From contig JAGCBE010000205.1 in assembly GCA_017652345.1 (NCBI GenBank), positions 1 through 64,000 on the forward strand: a stretch of DNA of 64,000 bases, in the 5' to 3' direction. Positions 45,101-54,116 of the stretch are shown piece after piece. The position numbers and the translations under genes are program-made. Below the pieces are notes generated by a model, which was not told where the DNA came from, did not search any database, and worked only from the letters and a program-made list of their open reading frames with translations. This DNA is from Methanobrevibacter sp. (GTDB taxonomy: Archaea; Methanobacteriota; Methanobacteria; Methanobacteriales; Methanobacteriaceae). Position 1 is the stretch's first letter. Each line of letters opens with the position of its first letter.

Positions 45101-48100
45101 TATATTTCTCAACAAGTTTATCTATAGCTTTATAAAAATCGTCAAGCAATGCTTTATTAGTTCTAGTTTTCTCAGTAATAGAACTATTCATAACTAAAGC
45201 ATCATCAACAACATTAGATTTATTACTTATTTTGCGTTCATATATTCCTTTCCAAGAACGAATAGCAGTATCAATTAATCTTTCAGTATCTGCTTTATCT
45301 TCTGCTGATGGCAGATATTTATTCATCATTCGTTCTCTTAAATTATTCCAATCAATAGCACTACCTTTCTTAAGAGCGTCTCGTACTTCAGCTCCAATTT
45401 CATTAGCAGCATTACCAGAAACAACATCTGCATTAGATTGAGTTTGATTAGAAACATATTCATTAGTAGCAGCAACATTAGTAGCTACAGGAATAGGAGC
45501 AATAGGTATTTCAGTTTGCACAACACCCCCCGTAGAGGAAGGAGATGCAGCCTCAGCTTCAGCTTGAGCAACTTGTTTTTCTTCTTCTTTAGCAATATTA
45601 TCTTCACTAGCTTTAATAATCAATCCTTTCCTTACGGGGGTCAGAGAGCCATCTTTATTTCTTCTAACTACAGGCTTTTCACTAATAATGTAATCTTCAG
45701 TAAGACTAACGCCGTCTTTTGTATAAAAATCTTCATTATTTAAATAGGCAAGACTAGAAGGATTGTTATTAAGTATATTTAATGTATAAGATCCATCTAT
45801 ATCAGAATTAGGAATAAGAGTAGCATATTCTACTCCATTTTCTTTAAGAGTAATAACTCCATTTTGGCTCGTTTGTGATTGTTTTTGTAAAGGTGTTTCA
45901 CTTTGTGGAATAGTGGGTTTTATCTGTTCCTTTTGCTTTGTGTCACTTTCAACTTGCTCTGATAATGTATTGTCCGCTTGCTCAGTTTGAGTGGCTGAAA
46001 TTGTTTCTTCAGATGTGGAAGAATTTTCTCCTTGTGCAGCACTAATAGCATCTTGTAATTTAAGTAATTCATCAATATAACCAAAAAGATTTCTATTGGC
46101 AGCAGAATCAAGATTAAGAATATCTAAAGCATCATTAAACGTTCTTGCATCTGATATAGCTTTACCTTCTGTACCAAAATAATCTTCTTTTACAGTATTA
46201 TTTTGATATCTATCATAAAGAGCTTGACGAACAACATCGCTGCCATAAGTTTTAGCTAAACCAGCAAGTGTTGCATTTGCATCATCGATGGCTTTTTTAC
46301 GAGCTTCATTTAAAAAATTATGAATAGCACTTACTTCATTTAATACTTCATCTTCAGTAAGTTTAATTTGATTTCTTTCTAATGCGATAGCTGTTTGTAA
46401 ATCAGCAATCCTAAAGAATGTATCATGTAAATCTTGAGATATTTTAGTAAGACCGCGGTTATCATCATAAGCTCTTCGAATATTATCATCTAGAAGTTTA
46501 TGACGCATAATATCATTTTTGCCTACACCAGCAAGTCTTGGGTCTAATTCTGCAAGATATTTATCAATTCTTTCAATGGTAGCAGCATCTTCTGTATTTT
46601 CTAATTCAATAATATTAGTTCTGAAAGTAAGATAATCAGCATTTGTCCAATTATGTCTTGCAACACCAGTATCATCTTTCTCATAAGCTAAAGCATTTTG
46701 AATTGTAAAAAGAAGATTACCAACAGCGTTATCAGGCTCGAGATTATAAATCATATCTCGAATTGCTTCAATCTGATTATTAAGAAAATCTAATTCTTGT
46801 TGACCAGAAACACTATTAATAAATTTCTTATCAGCAAGAAGTTTTCTTTTTTGATTTTCTAGTTCTCCAAGTTGATTACTAAGAAATACAAGTCTTACTG
46901 CAGATTTATAATTAACATTTGGGTCAAGTTTATCTCTAAATTGTTCTTGTTGTTCATTTCCTTCAATCTCCCAAGCAGCAAGTTGAGCTTCCCAATCTTT
47001 AATTTGAAGTTGATGCTCAATATTATTTCTTGCAATAAGTTGAATATATTCTACAGGAATTGGTTCTTTTCTATTAGTATTAAGTTTTTTGGTAAGATTA
47101 TTGAGAGTTATAACATTAGCATCATATTGTTTCTCAATAGCTTCCATGTTTTTAATAGCATCTTGTTGGTATCTAGTAGCATCACTAGCAGAAACAGCTC
47201 CAGAATTAATTATAACTTGTTTGATTTCATCTGAAGAAAGATACTCTTTGAGTAAATCAAAATTACCACTATCTAATGCTCTAAGAGTCATTTTATTAAG
47301 CATATCAGTATATGCTTTTTCTTTGAGCATTTGTTTCTCGTTATTAGAAATGCCTCTAGCTTGACCATTTTCATCAGTTTCATATGGATTAAGAGATTTA
47401 TTTTCAATCATATCAAGTTTATTAAGAAAATCTTGTAAATCTCCATTTCTAGCTTCAACATCTCCAATACGACGTTTCAGTTCAGGAGTTTGCCAAAGTT
47501 CTTTCCAAGTAGGTTTCTCTACTTTTTCTTTAGTTTTAGCATCCTCTTTATACTTTTTTCTATCATTATATTTAGCAATAGCATTCTGTGCTCTATTAAA
47601 ACCACTACCTAACTCTTGGAAAACAATACCTCCAAGAGTTCCCCAAAATGCACTTTCCCAAAGTCCAGGAGCTTTAGCATACTCAGCAAGTCTACGAGCA
47701 AATGTATTATCTTCAATTTCACCCAACATAACATGACCAAGATTCATGCCCTCTTGTTGAGCAACATAGTTAACAGCTTCTTCAACACCTTCACTAAGTT
47801 GAGCTCCTACAGCTAATCTACCGCCATAAAACCAATCGCCAAGTTTATCTTTAGATTTTTCAAGAAAACTCATTTCTGCTCTTTTAGCAGCAATTTCAGC
47901 ATCATCCATACCAGCATATTTAATACTGTTAAGATGTTTTCTGCGAATAGAAGCTCTAGAAGGCTGATTTCTAAAACCTTTAAAAGTCATATTACGAAGA
48001 GCATAAAGCTGAAGAATATCAAAACCAATATTAGCAAAATCCATTGCAAAGGTTTTATCAGCAGACTCTTTTGCAACAGCTTTTGCTACTTCATCTTTAT

Positions 48101-49070
48101 TATTAGTATCAACACCTTCTAGGAAATACGCATTTCTACGAAGAAAATTATCATATTCTTCAGGCTTCATTTTATTTATAGCATCAGAAGCATGTTCATA
48201 CATATCATCGTATGTTTGACGAGCTTCTTGATAATTTTCCATAGTACGACTTAAAAGAGCAGTAACACCATTTTCAGCCATAACTCCAAGAGTTGCTTTT
48301 GTACCACTACTTAATTCTGTTAAATTTCTAAGTCCAGCATAAGCTTTTTGAGCAGCAGCGGATTTACTTAATCTAGTTGCTCTAGCAGCCCATTTTGCAG
48401 AACTAGCTGTTATTCTTCCAAGTTTAGATGCACCTTGACCAACTTTAGCAAGTTTTCCAAGATAACTAACACCTTTAACAACCCCCGTAGAAGGGATTAA
48501 TAATGTTAGTGATGACATAACACTTGGAATATTACTTGCCCACCAACCAGCATCAAGTAATCCTCCATTACTAATATCAACACCAGGAGTAGTATAAATA
48601 GGAGCTATATCATTATTAAAAGTTTCTTGCCATTCTTCTAATTTACGACTAACAGGATTAGAATAATCGTGGTCAGAAGCTCCAATAGCTTGACCTATAC
48701 CATCAATTAAATCAGATATACCTTTTAATGTACCTATACCAACTTCAGAAACAATAGCTTGCTCCAAGGCGTGCATAAATTTAGAACTAGCAGACTGTGA
48801 TTCTGCTAGTTGTCTATCAAGACTGCCATTGGCAGCATCTCTAGGATTCCAATTTAAACCATAATTGCGATATTTTTCTACTTCACTTGATGTAACACTA
48901 TATTGATTAAATCCAGATTCTTTCGCTAATTCAACAGCAGCATTAGGTCTAGTATGTATACTAGGTACTGTTATATAAGGAGGTTCTATGTTATTTTTAG
49001 ACTTAGGCTTATAATTTGGATTAGGAACTTGTATTGTTCCACTATTATTTAAAAAACTAAATATATCCAT
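42168..49070 (-). CDS. Giant virion protein with zincin motif (2300 aa)
   Basis: By position (between cargo-like proteins and the polymerase) it matches the giant injected proteins of crAss-like virions. A zincin-like motif, VHERLHLILH (HExxH with a third His four residues on), lies at residues about 2068-2076. The N-terminal 250 residues have amphipathic, Gly/Ala-rich segments (GVVKGVSYLGKLAKVGQGAS) that could interact with membranes. The middle (about 500-1000) is helical and coiled. Copies 13-16 of the TACG element lie in frame, mostly in low-complexity linkers. Its stop is 18 bp before the polymerase start, so the two are co-translated. Confidence 0.75.
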   Translation of the reverse strand: MDIFSFLNNSGTIQVPNPNYKPKSKNNIEPPYITVPSIHTRPNAAVELAKESGFNQYSVTSSEVEKYRNYGLNWNPRDAANGSLDRQLAESQSASSKFMHALEQAIVSEVGIGTLKGISDLIDGIGQAIGASDHDYSNPVSRKLEEWQETFNNDIAPIYTTPGVDISNGGLLDAGWWASNIPSVMSSLTLLIPSTGVVKGVSYLGKLAKVGQGASKLGRITASSAKWAARATRLSKSAAAQKAYAGLRNLTELSSGTKATLGVMAENGVTALLSRTMENYQEARQTYDDMYEHASDAINKMKPEEYDNFLRRNAYFLEGVDTNNKDEVAKAVAKESADKTFAMDFANIGFDILQLYALRNMTFKGFRNQPSRASIRRKHLNSIKYAGMDDAEIAAKRAEMSFLEKSKDKLGDWFYGGRLAVGAQLSEGVEEAVNYVAQQEGMNLGHVMLGEIEDNTFARRLAEYAKAPGLWESAFWGTLGGIVFQELGSGFNRAQNAIAKYNDRKKYKEDAKTKEKVEKPTWKELWQTPELKRRIGDVEARNGDLQDFLNKLDMIENKSLNPYETDENGQARGISNNEKQMLKEKAYTDMLNKMTLRALDSGNFDLLKEYLSSDEIKQVIINSGAVSASDATRYQQDAIKNMEAIEKQYDANVITLNNLTKKLNTNRKEPIPVEYIQLIARNNIEHQLQIKDWEAQLAAWEIEGNEQQEQFRDKLDPNVNYKSAVRLVFLSNQLGELENQKRKLLADKKFINSVSGQQELDFLNNQIEAIRDMIYNLEPDNAVGNLLFTIQNALAYEKDDTGVARHNWTNADYLTFRTNIIELENTEDAATIERIDKYLAELDPRLAGVGKNDIMRHKLLDDNIRRAYDDNRGLTKISQDLHDTFFRIADLQTAIALERNQIKLTEDEVLNEVSAIHNFLNEARKKAIDDANATLAGLAKTYGSDVVRQALYDRYQNNTVKEDYFGTEGKAISDARTFNDALDILNLDSAANRNLFGYIDELLKLQDAISAAQGENSSTSEETISATQTEQADNTLSEQVESDTKQKEQIKPTIPQSETPLQKQSQTSQNGVITLKENGVEYATLIPNSDIDGSYTLNILNNNPSSLAYLNNEDFYTKDGVSLTEDYIISEKPVVRRNKDGSLTPVRKGLIIKASEDNIAKEEEKQVAQAEAEAASPSSTGGVVQTEIPIAPIPVATNVAATNEYVSNQTQSNADVVSGNAANEIGAEVRDALKKGSAIDWNNLRERMMNKYLPSAEDKADTERLIDTAIRSWKGIYERKISNKSNVVDDALVMNSSITEKTRTNKALLDDFYKAIDKLVEKYIKDVAADKSDGKYYVRVEDLLRYCNNATETQTTAQLLFNNLVEYMNSSDKYIVIDGNLSDAINKANQSARTRINQLSTRNGLYGINFEGFVSTLVGDDLKKVLDVVNNLNLGDKIAFTTTPSGIRFTVNDVMIGSLPIPKIGSKGEHWQYNDGWKTDILDVKGTKVSALKDLFKKWILNPDNNVDIQELNDIVIQAAFDKLEQSDLNNLAKQLLKNKEFLKAKKAGFVSDTAESYILLNGLAKLWGYTRQANGLTKEETTELRELSVDKWFDDEVAPSFDMAEALAAKDNGEVIVGKISEGELIRIDDEKDAIPVFDAIGEKHKGQIKIAAAEKIGKLSVAGKGINGQISLDYIGIAGGIGYGNSIVVIPSRSGNHGYVHAFPQPISSSQFTPKIKEIVAAVFAEIDRIGEEGTVDEIYDNLEKFITYLLNKPRNANTPLFRVLGEGISIYRDRATGEKLGFSIVYKKRNKDGSVVKHIVTITNKGRKDGKIYKRSGLTAFVDGTHISDNTKESINALEDFIKKRAVFNIGFNFINSDNNTSLQFNSLAYRDKDTGEFIIEIPNQGKFTFDSFNSFVIDNNLISLTTRPAPDGTNYRKGASVGNQAANQVLKVKLKVDTSTLVEEGNNEPPSATQTTVAKVLDILANSKNSTTTGRRIAKLILGNKVKNLKINNKILDLFPQNLIFVDENIGYNAITNIRNKAIPLGNGSSIIIQPGQVVVGREWFNLLNGTIAQREEAVRKLVHERLHLILHSNGNEKYIEQIRDIFNEFVAKSTNENLNKYKFNDTAEQEARYRTDGKLNEEGFEEFLVETLTSKELAEELNSIQVEEIVDNKPIKKSLLQKIMERLANIFGWNIKEGSLYEKEFNVLRNFFEETKTGEDITTGTQTATQLEFNFDEPVTEKKIEQEEEIKETPTEEKKENRRRRSNFSKLYSSIQESQSNTFANTSSFINKLPFNQQAEVIDKLDKGEIQTSCR
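43225..43244 (+). repeat. TACG hairpin element, copy 13 (degenerate)
   Basis: CCTTCCTCTACGAGGGTGGA in the 2300-residue gene. Opposite sense. Encodes S-T-L-V-E-E-G. Confidence 0.6.
45524..45544 (-). repeat. TACG hairpin element, copy 14
   Basis: CACCCCCCGTAGAGGAAGG, ending GAG, in an Ala/Glu-rich linker of the 2300-residue gene. Same sense. Encodes S-S-T-G-G-V-V. Confidence 0.8.
45624..45642 (+). repeat. TACG hairpin element, copy 15
   Basis: TCCTTTCCTTACGGGGGTC, 80 bp from copy 14 and inverted relative to it, in the same linker region. Opposite sense to the gene. Encodes L-T-P-V-R-K-G. Confidence 0.8.
48481..48496 (-). repeat. TACG hairpin element, copy 16
   Basis: ACCCCCGTAGAAGGGA near the N-terminus of the 2300-residue protein. 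Same sense. Encodes I-P-S-T-G-V-V. Confidence 0.8.
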
Positions 49071-49073
49071 AGT

Positions 49074-50912
49074 TTATTTATAATAAATTAAATCACTCAT
49101 TATTTTATCATACATTGAATATATATCCTTCAGTATTATATTTGTTTGCCAATCTACAACACTTGTATCTATATTTTTATTAAATATATCAAATATTGTA
49201 AAATTATTACCATTTATAGCAAAATTATCACCTGTATTATCAGTTTGTATAACTTGTCCGTTATATAAATCTGCCGCAATAGCTAATGATGAATATTTAG
49301 CTTGTCGTTCATAAGCATCAAGATTTATAAGTTGTCCGTTGTTATTAGTATATTTAAGTTTCATTCCTCTACTTAAATCTCTCATCGCCATATCACGATT
49401 TATGTCCCTAATTGCTTCAGTTTTAGTTATTAATTCGCCATTACGAGAAAATCCATCAACAACAGGTTTTAATATAGTACCGTCTTGACATTTATATTCA
49501 TAGCCCCAATCATTCATACTATTAGCTTCTTGTGTAGCTCTAGACGAAGTATCTTTATTAATTCTTTCTTGGAGAACATCTGTAAGACCTTTTAATCCAG
49601 TAATAAAAAATTGTTGTCGCTCTTGTATTAAATCACCGTCTTTATCATATTTTGCATTAACTCCAACAAGAAGACCAATTTTTCCATTAGAAACCATAGT
49701 ATTAAGTGTCATGTCACTCGGTTTAGCTCCACTAAGAATATTTGCTGCTACATTTCTATCAGCATTATCTAAAGGAATCAGTAATTCATCTCCTTCTTTA
49801 TTATTTATATTGCTATAAATTTCACAATTTGCAGAATTAAAATTTTTAATAGCATTAAATATTTCTGGAGCAGCAAACATAGCTTTAGTATTATACTCTT
49901 CTTCAGGTAAACCTTGAGCATTAAGTTCGTCTAAAAATGGACTAACTCCCGCAATAACAGTAGAAGAATAATTACGTTCATCTACATTTACTTTTTTAAA
50001 AGCAGCATCTTTGGCATCTTTAGCGTTATTTATTATATCTTTAAATCCGCTAAAACTTGTAATATATTCTTTATCTGCACGCCTATTTCCATTTTCATCA
50101 TATGGTACAACAGAAGGTTGATAATTATGTCCAGCAAGAACCCCTAGTGTAAACAAACTTCTAGCCGCAGGAGTACGACCATATTCTCTATTTACACCTT
50201 CATAAAAATCAGGAACAGCATACATTATTTTATTTGCAAGAGGATGATTTTTATCAAATTTAATTTCAGTATTTCCGTCTTGTTCTATAACTTGTATACC
50301 AGAATTTCTAAGTTCTTCTTTTGAAATACCAAGATTTTCATAAAATACTTCAACATTCCATGGATTATCTCTAGCTATAAAATCTACACCAAGAAATCTT
50401 CTTTCTTTTGGTTTAAATACAATTCCTATGGTATTTACTTTTTTAAGATTATCATTCCTATAACTATCTGATGTATTGTTTCCCTCGTGATAGCTACCAA
50501 TATAATCTTTTAAATCTATAAGTTCTTTAGCATACCTATTATAATTTCCAGCAGATATATCAAATGTATTAAGTTTTTCAAGACCTCCATCTTCAAAAAC
50601 TGTACTTGCTAATTCAACTTGAGCTAAATCATCCTTATTTGTTATTCTACTGTAAATGGCAGAAAGTTGTCTACCTGTACGACGTAAGGTTTCAATATTA
50701 CTTCTAAAAGCATCTTGCTTACTTATATCTGTTGGAATAAACTTTTCTGCATAATCTGCAGCTTCATCATATCTACGATGAGCTATTAAATCTTTATATT
50801 TAGCAGCATCAAAAGCATATTGCTGGTAACTAGGATTAGTACCAGCAATATAGGTATTTCTATCTTTTGAATTAGCATCAAAATATTCGTAACTATCAAA
50901 TTGTATTCTCAT
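49074..50912 (-). CDS. Virion cargo-like protein (612 aa)
   Basis: Not recognised by motif. It sits immediately before the 2300-residue gene (3-bp gap), in the block that in crAss001 encodes proteins packed inside the capsid and tail. It is soluble, Asn/Asp-rich and predicted mostly helical, starting MRIQFDSYEYFDANSKDRNT. A role as injected cargo or as a polymerase-associated subunit follows only from position. No TACG element is present. Confidence 0.55.
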   Translation of the reverse strand: MRIQFDSYEYFDANSKDRNTYIAGTNPSYQQYAFDAAKYKDLIAHRRYDEAADYAEKFIPTDISKQDAFRSNIETLRRTGRQLSAIYSRITNKDDLAQVELASTVFEDGGLEKLNTFDISAGNYNRYAKELIDLKDYIGSYHEGNNTSDSYRNDNLKKVNTIGIVFKPKERRFLGVDFIARDNPWNVEVFYENLGISKEELRNSGIQVIEQDGNTEIKFDKNHPLANKIMYAVPDFYEGVNREYGRTPAARSLFTLGVLAGHNYQPSVVPYDENGNRRADKEYITSFSGFKDIINNAKDAKDAAFKKVNVDERNYSSTVIAGVSPFLDELNAQGLPEEEYNTKAMFAAPEIFNAIKNFNSANCEIYSNINNKEGDELLIPLDNADRNVAANILSGAKPSDMTLNTMVSNGKIGLLVGVNAKYDKDGDLIQERQQFFITGLKGLTDVLQERINKDTSSRATQEANSMNDWGYEYKCQDGTILKPVVDGFSRNGELITKTEAIRDINRDMAMRDLSRGMKLKYTNNNGQLINLDAYERQAKYSSLAIAADLYNGQVIQTDNTGDNFAINGNNFTIFDIFNKNIDTSVVDWQTNIILKDIYSMYDKIMSDLIYYK

Positions 50913-50924
50913 AATAATATAATT

Positions 50925-52190
50925 TTATTTAATACCTGAAACTTGTAAAGCTTTTAAAATACCATCACTAGCCGCAACATTTTCACTTTCTATTTCTTCT
51001 GCATTAGTTTTTTGTTGAGTCATAGGAGCTTCAAACATTTGAGTTCTTGAATTGTAGACAGCACCAGGAAAATAAGTAGAAGAACTTCCATAGGTACCAC
51101 CAGTATTTCGATTATTTGTACTACTTAAAGAATATGAACTAGTATTACCACTAGATGTATTTCGCCAATCATAAGCAAGATTTTGTGCAAAAAGATTATC
51201 TGTTATAACTTTTGCAAAATAATCATCATAGGTTGTTTCTGAACCATTCTTAAATAAAAGGTCTTTACGTTTTTCTAATTGTTGTCCAAGTCGCTTAGTT
51301 TCTTCACTATAAGGGTCTGCATTATAAGCTTCTTCGTATTGTTTTACAAAATCATTAAATTTGTCTAAAGCTACCGCATATTCTTGTTCAATTTGTTCTA
51401 TACCACCAGGTGTAAGAGCAATTATTTCTTGCATATTGGCAATAAGATCATCCTTAGATATTTTTTCAAAAGAAGTAGACCTATGACCTGATTTATTAAT
51501 AGCTTCCCCAGGTTTATAAGTTTCACCGCCTCTAGTTAAAACTCCAGTTGTATTATTATGAACTGTTGTTGAACCGTCTGTAGATGTACTACCTTTTTGA
51601 GGTTTAATCATATTTACTGCAGCAACAGCAAGACCAGGAATATTTAATTGACTATACAAATTAGTAAATTTCTGTTCATAACCGCTTACAACATTTCCTG
51701 CTGCATCATATTTATCTTCATAATTATATTCATTTTGTTTAAGCCACCAATTAAAAGCATCTTGTGATACTTCTTTTCTTGCTACTCTATCTTTTTGTTT
51801 TTTAATTTCTTCTTGATATTTAGCGTTTGCTTCAATTCTTCCAATAATTCTACTATCAGAAGCTACATCTCCAGCTAGTTTTGTAGCTTTTCTTATAGCT
51901 GAACCAAAATTACCTGCATCAATATCTCCTTGAATTTGATTTTTAATATCTTGTTTATATCCTGCAAACCATTCTCTTTCAGCAGGATTAAGTTGACTTT
52001 CAACTTTAGCTAAAGCAACATCAACCGCTGTTTGCTGTTCAGCAGCTCTATTCATTCTAGCTTCAATTTTATCAAGAGATTGTGCAATAGGTGTTACATC
52101 TAAAGGTTTAAAATTCATAGAAAACCCTTGATAAACTCCAGGAGCATAATTTACTGGAATTTGTGCAAGATTATATTGTTTACTAGGCAT
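50925..52190 (-). CDS. Virion cargo-like protein with coiled coil (421 aa)
   Basis: Not recognised by motif. The N-terminus (QSLDKIEARMNRAAEQQTAV) begins a long helical, coiled region. A Ser/Thr/Gly/Asn-rich linker lies near residues 340-380 (SSTNNRNTGGTYGSSSTYFP). It lies 12 bp before the 612-residue gene and probably belongs to the cargo set. Confidence refers to the gene; function is positional. Confidence 0.55.
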   Translation of the reverse strand: MPSKQYNLAQIPVNYAPGVYQGFSMNFKPLDVTPIAQSLDKIEARMNRAAEQQTAVDVALAKVESQLNPAEREWFAGYKQDIKNQIQGDIDAGNFGSAIRKATKLAGDVASDSRIIGRIEANAKYQEEIKKQKDRVARKEVSQDAFNWWLKQNEYNYEDKYDAAGNVVSGYEQKFTNLYSQLNIPGLAVAAVNMIKPQKGSTSTDGSTTVHNNTTGVLTRGGETYKPGEAINKSGHRSTSFEKISKDDLIANMQEIIALTPGGIEQIEQEYAVALDKFNDFVKQYEEAYNADPYSEETKRLGQQLEKRKDLLFKNGSETTYDDYFAKVITDNLFAQNLAYDWRNTSSGNTSSYSLSSTNNRNTGGTYGSSSTYFPGAVYNSRTQMFEAPMTQQKTNAEEIESENVAASDGILKALQVSGIK

Positions 52191-52208
52191 ATTTGTAACA
52201 ATTAAATA

Positions 52209-54116
52209 TTAATAAACGTTTATTTGTTTTAGATTAAAACGTCTAGCAGAACCACCATTTTTAGATTTAGTTCTACCAAATAATCTAAAATTAAACTTAT
52301 CTAAAACATCAGAATCTGCACCTAATGCAGCACCATATAAATTAGTCATAGTGCCAATACTGCTTTGTAAAGCATTATTCCAAGTATTAGCAATATTACT
52401 AGCCATAGAAGCTCTAGAATTAGCATTTGCTTGTAATGTACTAGCTTGAACACCAGTTTTATTTAGTAAAGCACTAGTTTCTGCATCAGCAGCTCCCATT
52501 ATATTTTCATTAACTATATCATTATTATATCTAGCAAGATTAAGTCTAGCTTCACTTCTTGCTTGTCTACTTCTTTGTGCTAATTCAGCATTTTGTGCAG
52601 ACATTTGATTAAGCATTTGAGCATTAGATTGTTTAATCTGTTCAGACTCATTAGCTAATTGTTGGTATATATTACTTCTTAAAGCATTATATTTATCAGC
52701 GATTTTATCTCTTAAAATATTACGTTTAGCAGAACTTAAAGTACCTCTTGTAGCTAAATTTAATTCATTTCGTTCTTGTCTATTTAAACCTTCTAATTCT
52801 GCATTTTTATTAACTCTTGCTGTTCTAATAACCGCTACAGCTGGATCATAACGATAATCATCATCTGATATTATAGATTCATCAATACCTTTTCTATTCC
52901 TCCAAGCAGCAGCCATTTGAGAACCAGCAGTATCATAAGCTTGTCCTAAAATATCAGCAGCTTCATTATTAGCACTAGTAATCCACTTATTTCCGAGAAT
53001 ATTAGCTACAGTTCCTCCAATAGCTCCTAAAGTATTAGCACCTAAACTAGTCCAACCTAATTGTTTAATTCCTTTTCCATCGATAGCTTTAGTTCTTTTT
53101 ATACTACAACCTCGTCTAGCTTTCATAACATTAGTTCTAGACAAATCTGTAGAATTAAATTGTCCATTTAATATATTATAACCACCATTTACTATATCTT
53201 CATTATTTGGCATACCTAAAAGTTTAGTTCTTTGTTGAACTGTATCTGTAGTTATACCAGGTTGTTGGTCATAAATATTTCCTCCGTATGCTGCAATAAA
53301 AACTTTATTAGAATTATTACCATTTTTTAATGATTCTTGAACATTAAAAGCTTTAACTGGATGCATACCTCTCATAACAGCATTTGTAGGATTAAAACCT
53401 TTAATAGAATGTTTAGAAATAAAAAGTGCGTCATCAGGTGTAACTAATACTAGCTCCCCCGTAGAAGAACGTTGATTACCTTCGCCTTCAACTGTTCCAC
53501 CATTAGCAAACTTAAAACCTACACCAGACTTATATTTACCACCTCTAGTTTTATGATAATGTTCATGGTCGTTTCCTACAATTTCATATAAATCATAACC
53601 TTCAGGAGTTGTAGCAATAGGAATAACTCCGCCACCGTCAGTAACAATAAAAGGCATATTATTCCCTTCTACGGGGGAGCTTTTAGCACTTCTAAGTTTA
53701 CGTCTTACACTACCACCATGTTTAACTATTAGTTTAGCAGCTTCTCTTCTAGTTTCAGTATTTTGTCGACCTTGTTCCATAGCCATATTTAAATTCATAT
53801 CTCTAAGAACATTTGTTTGGTCTTCAAAATTTTCTTTATTAGCTTCAATTATTTTCTGTTGAAGAGCGTTATTATTTTCATTTTGCTGAGCCATAGCTCT
53901 AGTTTGAGCTTGAGCTTGTCTATCTATAGCATCAGCTTGAAGTCTTGCATTTTGTGTAGTAGTTCTAGCATTTTGTTTTGCTTGCTGAACATTAAGAATT
54001 GTATTTGCAGTATCATTTGCTGTCTGCAATGCAATAGCAGCAGCCATTAAAGCACCATCTGCACCAAGAAGAGCTTTCGGTCTTTGACTTCTAAGTTTAC
54101 GTTTAATTATTGCCAT
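52209..54116 (-). CDS. Cargo protein, crAss001 gp45-like by position (635 aa)
   Basis: It directly follows the muzzle gene (14-nt overlap), the place of the major cargo protein in crAss001 as I recall it. The composition fits: residues 25-130 and 450-600 are Ala/Gln/Asn-rich helices (ARLQADAIDRQAQAQTRAMA), and two basic clusters lie at the ends (KRKLRSQRPK and RLFGRTKSKNGGSARRFN). Such proteins are thought to be unfolded and ejected through the tail. TACG copies 17 and 18 lie in the linker between helical regions. Confidence 0.6.
   Translation of the reverse strand: MAIIKRKLRSQRPKALLGADGALMAAAIALQTANDTANTILNVQQAKQNARTTTQNARLQADAIDRQAQAQTRAMAQQNENNNALQQKIIEANKENFEDQTNVLRDMNLNMAMEQGRQNTETRREAAKLIVKHGGSVRRKLRSAKSSPVEGNNMPFIVTDGGGVIPIATTPEGYDLYEIVGNDHEHYHKTRGGKYKSGVGFKFANGGTVEGEGNQRSSTGELVLVTPDDALFISKHSIKGFNPTNAVMRGMHPVKAFNVQESLKNGNNSNKVFIAAYGGNIYDQQPGITTDTVQQRTKLLGMPNNEDIVNGGYNILNGQFNSTDLSRTNVMKARRGCSIKRTKAIDGKGIKQLGWTSLGANTLGAIGGTVANILGNKWITSANNEAADILGQAYDTAGSQMAAAWRNRKGIDESIISDDDYRYDPAVAVIRTARVNKNAELEGLNRQERNELNLATRGTLSSAKRNILRDKIADKYNALRSNIYQQLANESEQIKQSNAQMLNQMSAQNAELAQRSRQARSEARLNLARYNNDIVNENIMGAADAETSALLNKTGVQASTLQANANSRASMASNIANTWNNALQSSIGTMTNLYGAALGADSDVLDKFNFRLFGRTKSKNGGSARRFNLKQINVY
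53453..53469 (-). repeat. TACG hairpin element, copy 17
   Basis: GCTCCCCCGTAGAAGAA in the cargo gene. Same sense. Encodes S-S-T-G-E-L. Confidence 0.85.
53662..53684 (+). repeat. TACG hairpin element, copy 18
   Basis: TTCCCTTCTACGGGGGAGC, then TTTT, in the cargo gene. Opposite sense. Encodes S-S-P-V-E-G-N. Inverted relative to copy 17, 200 bp away. Confidence 0.85.
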
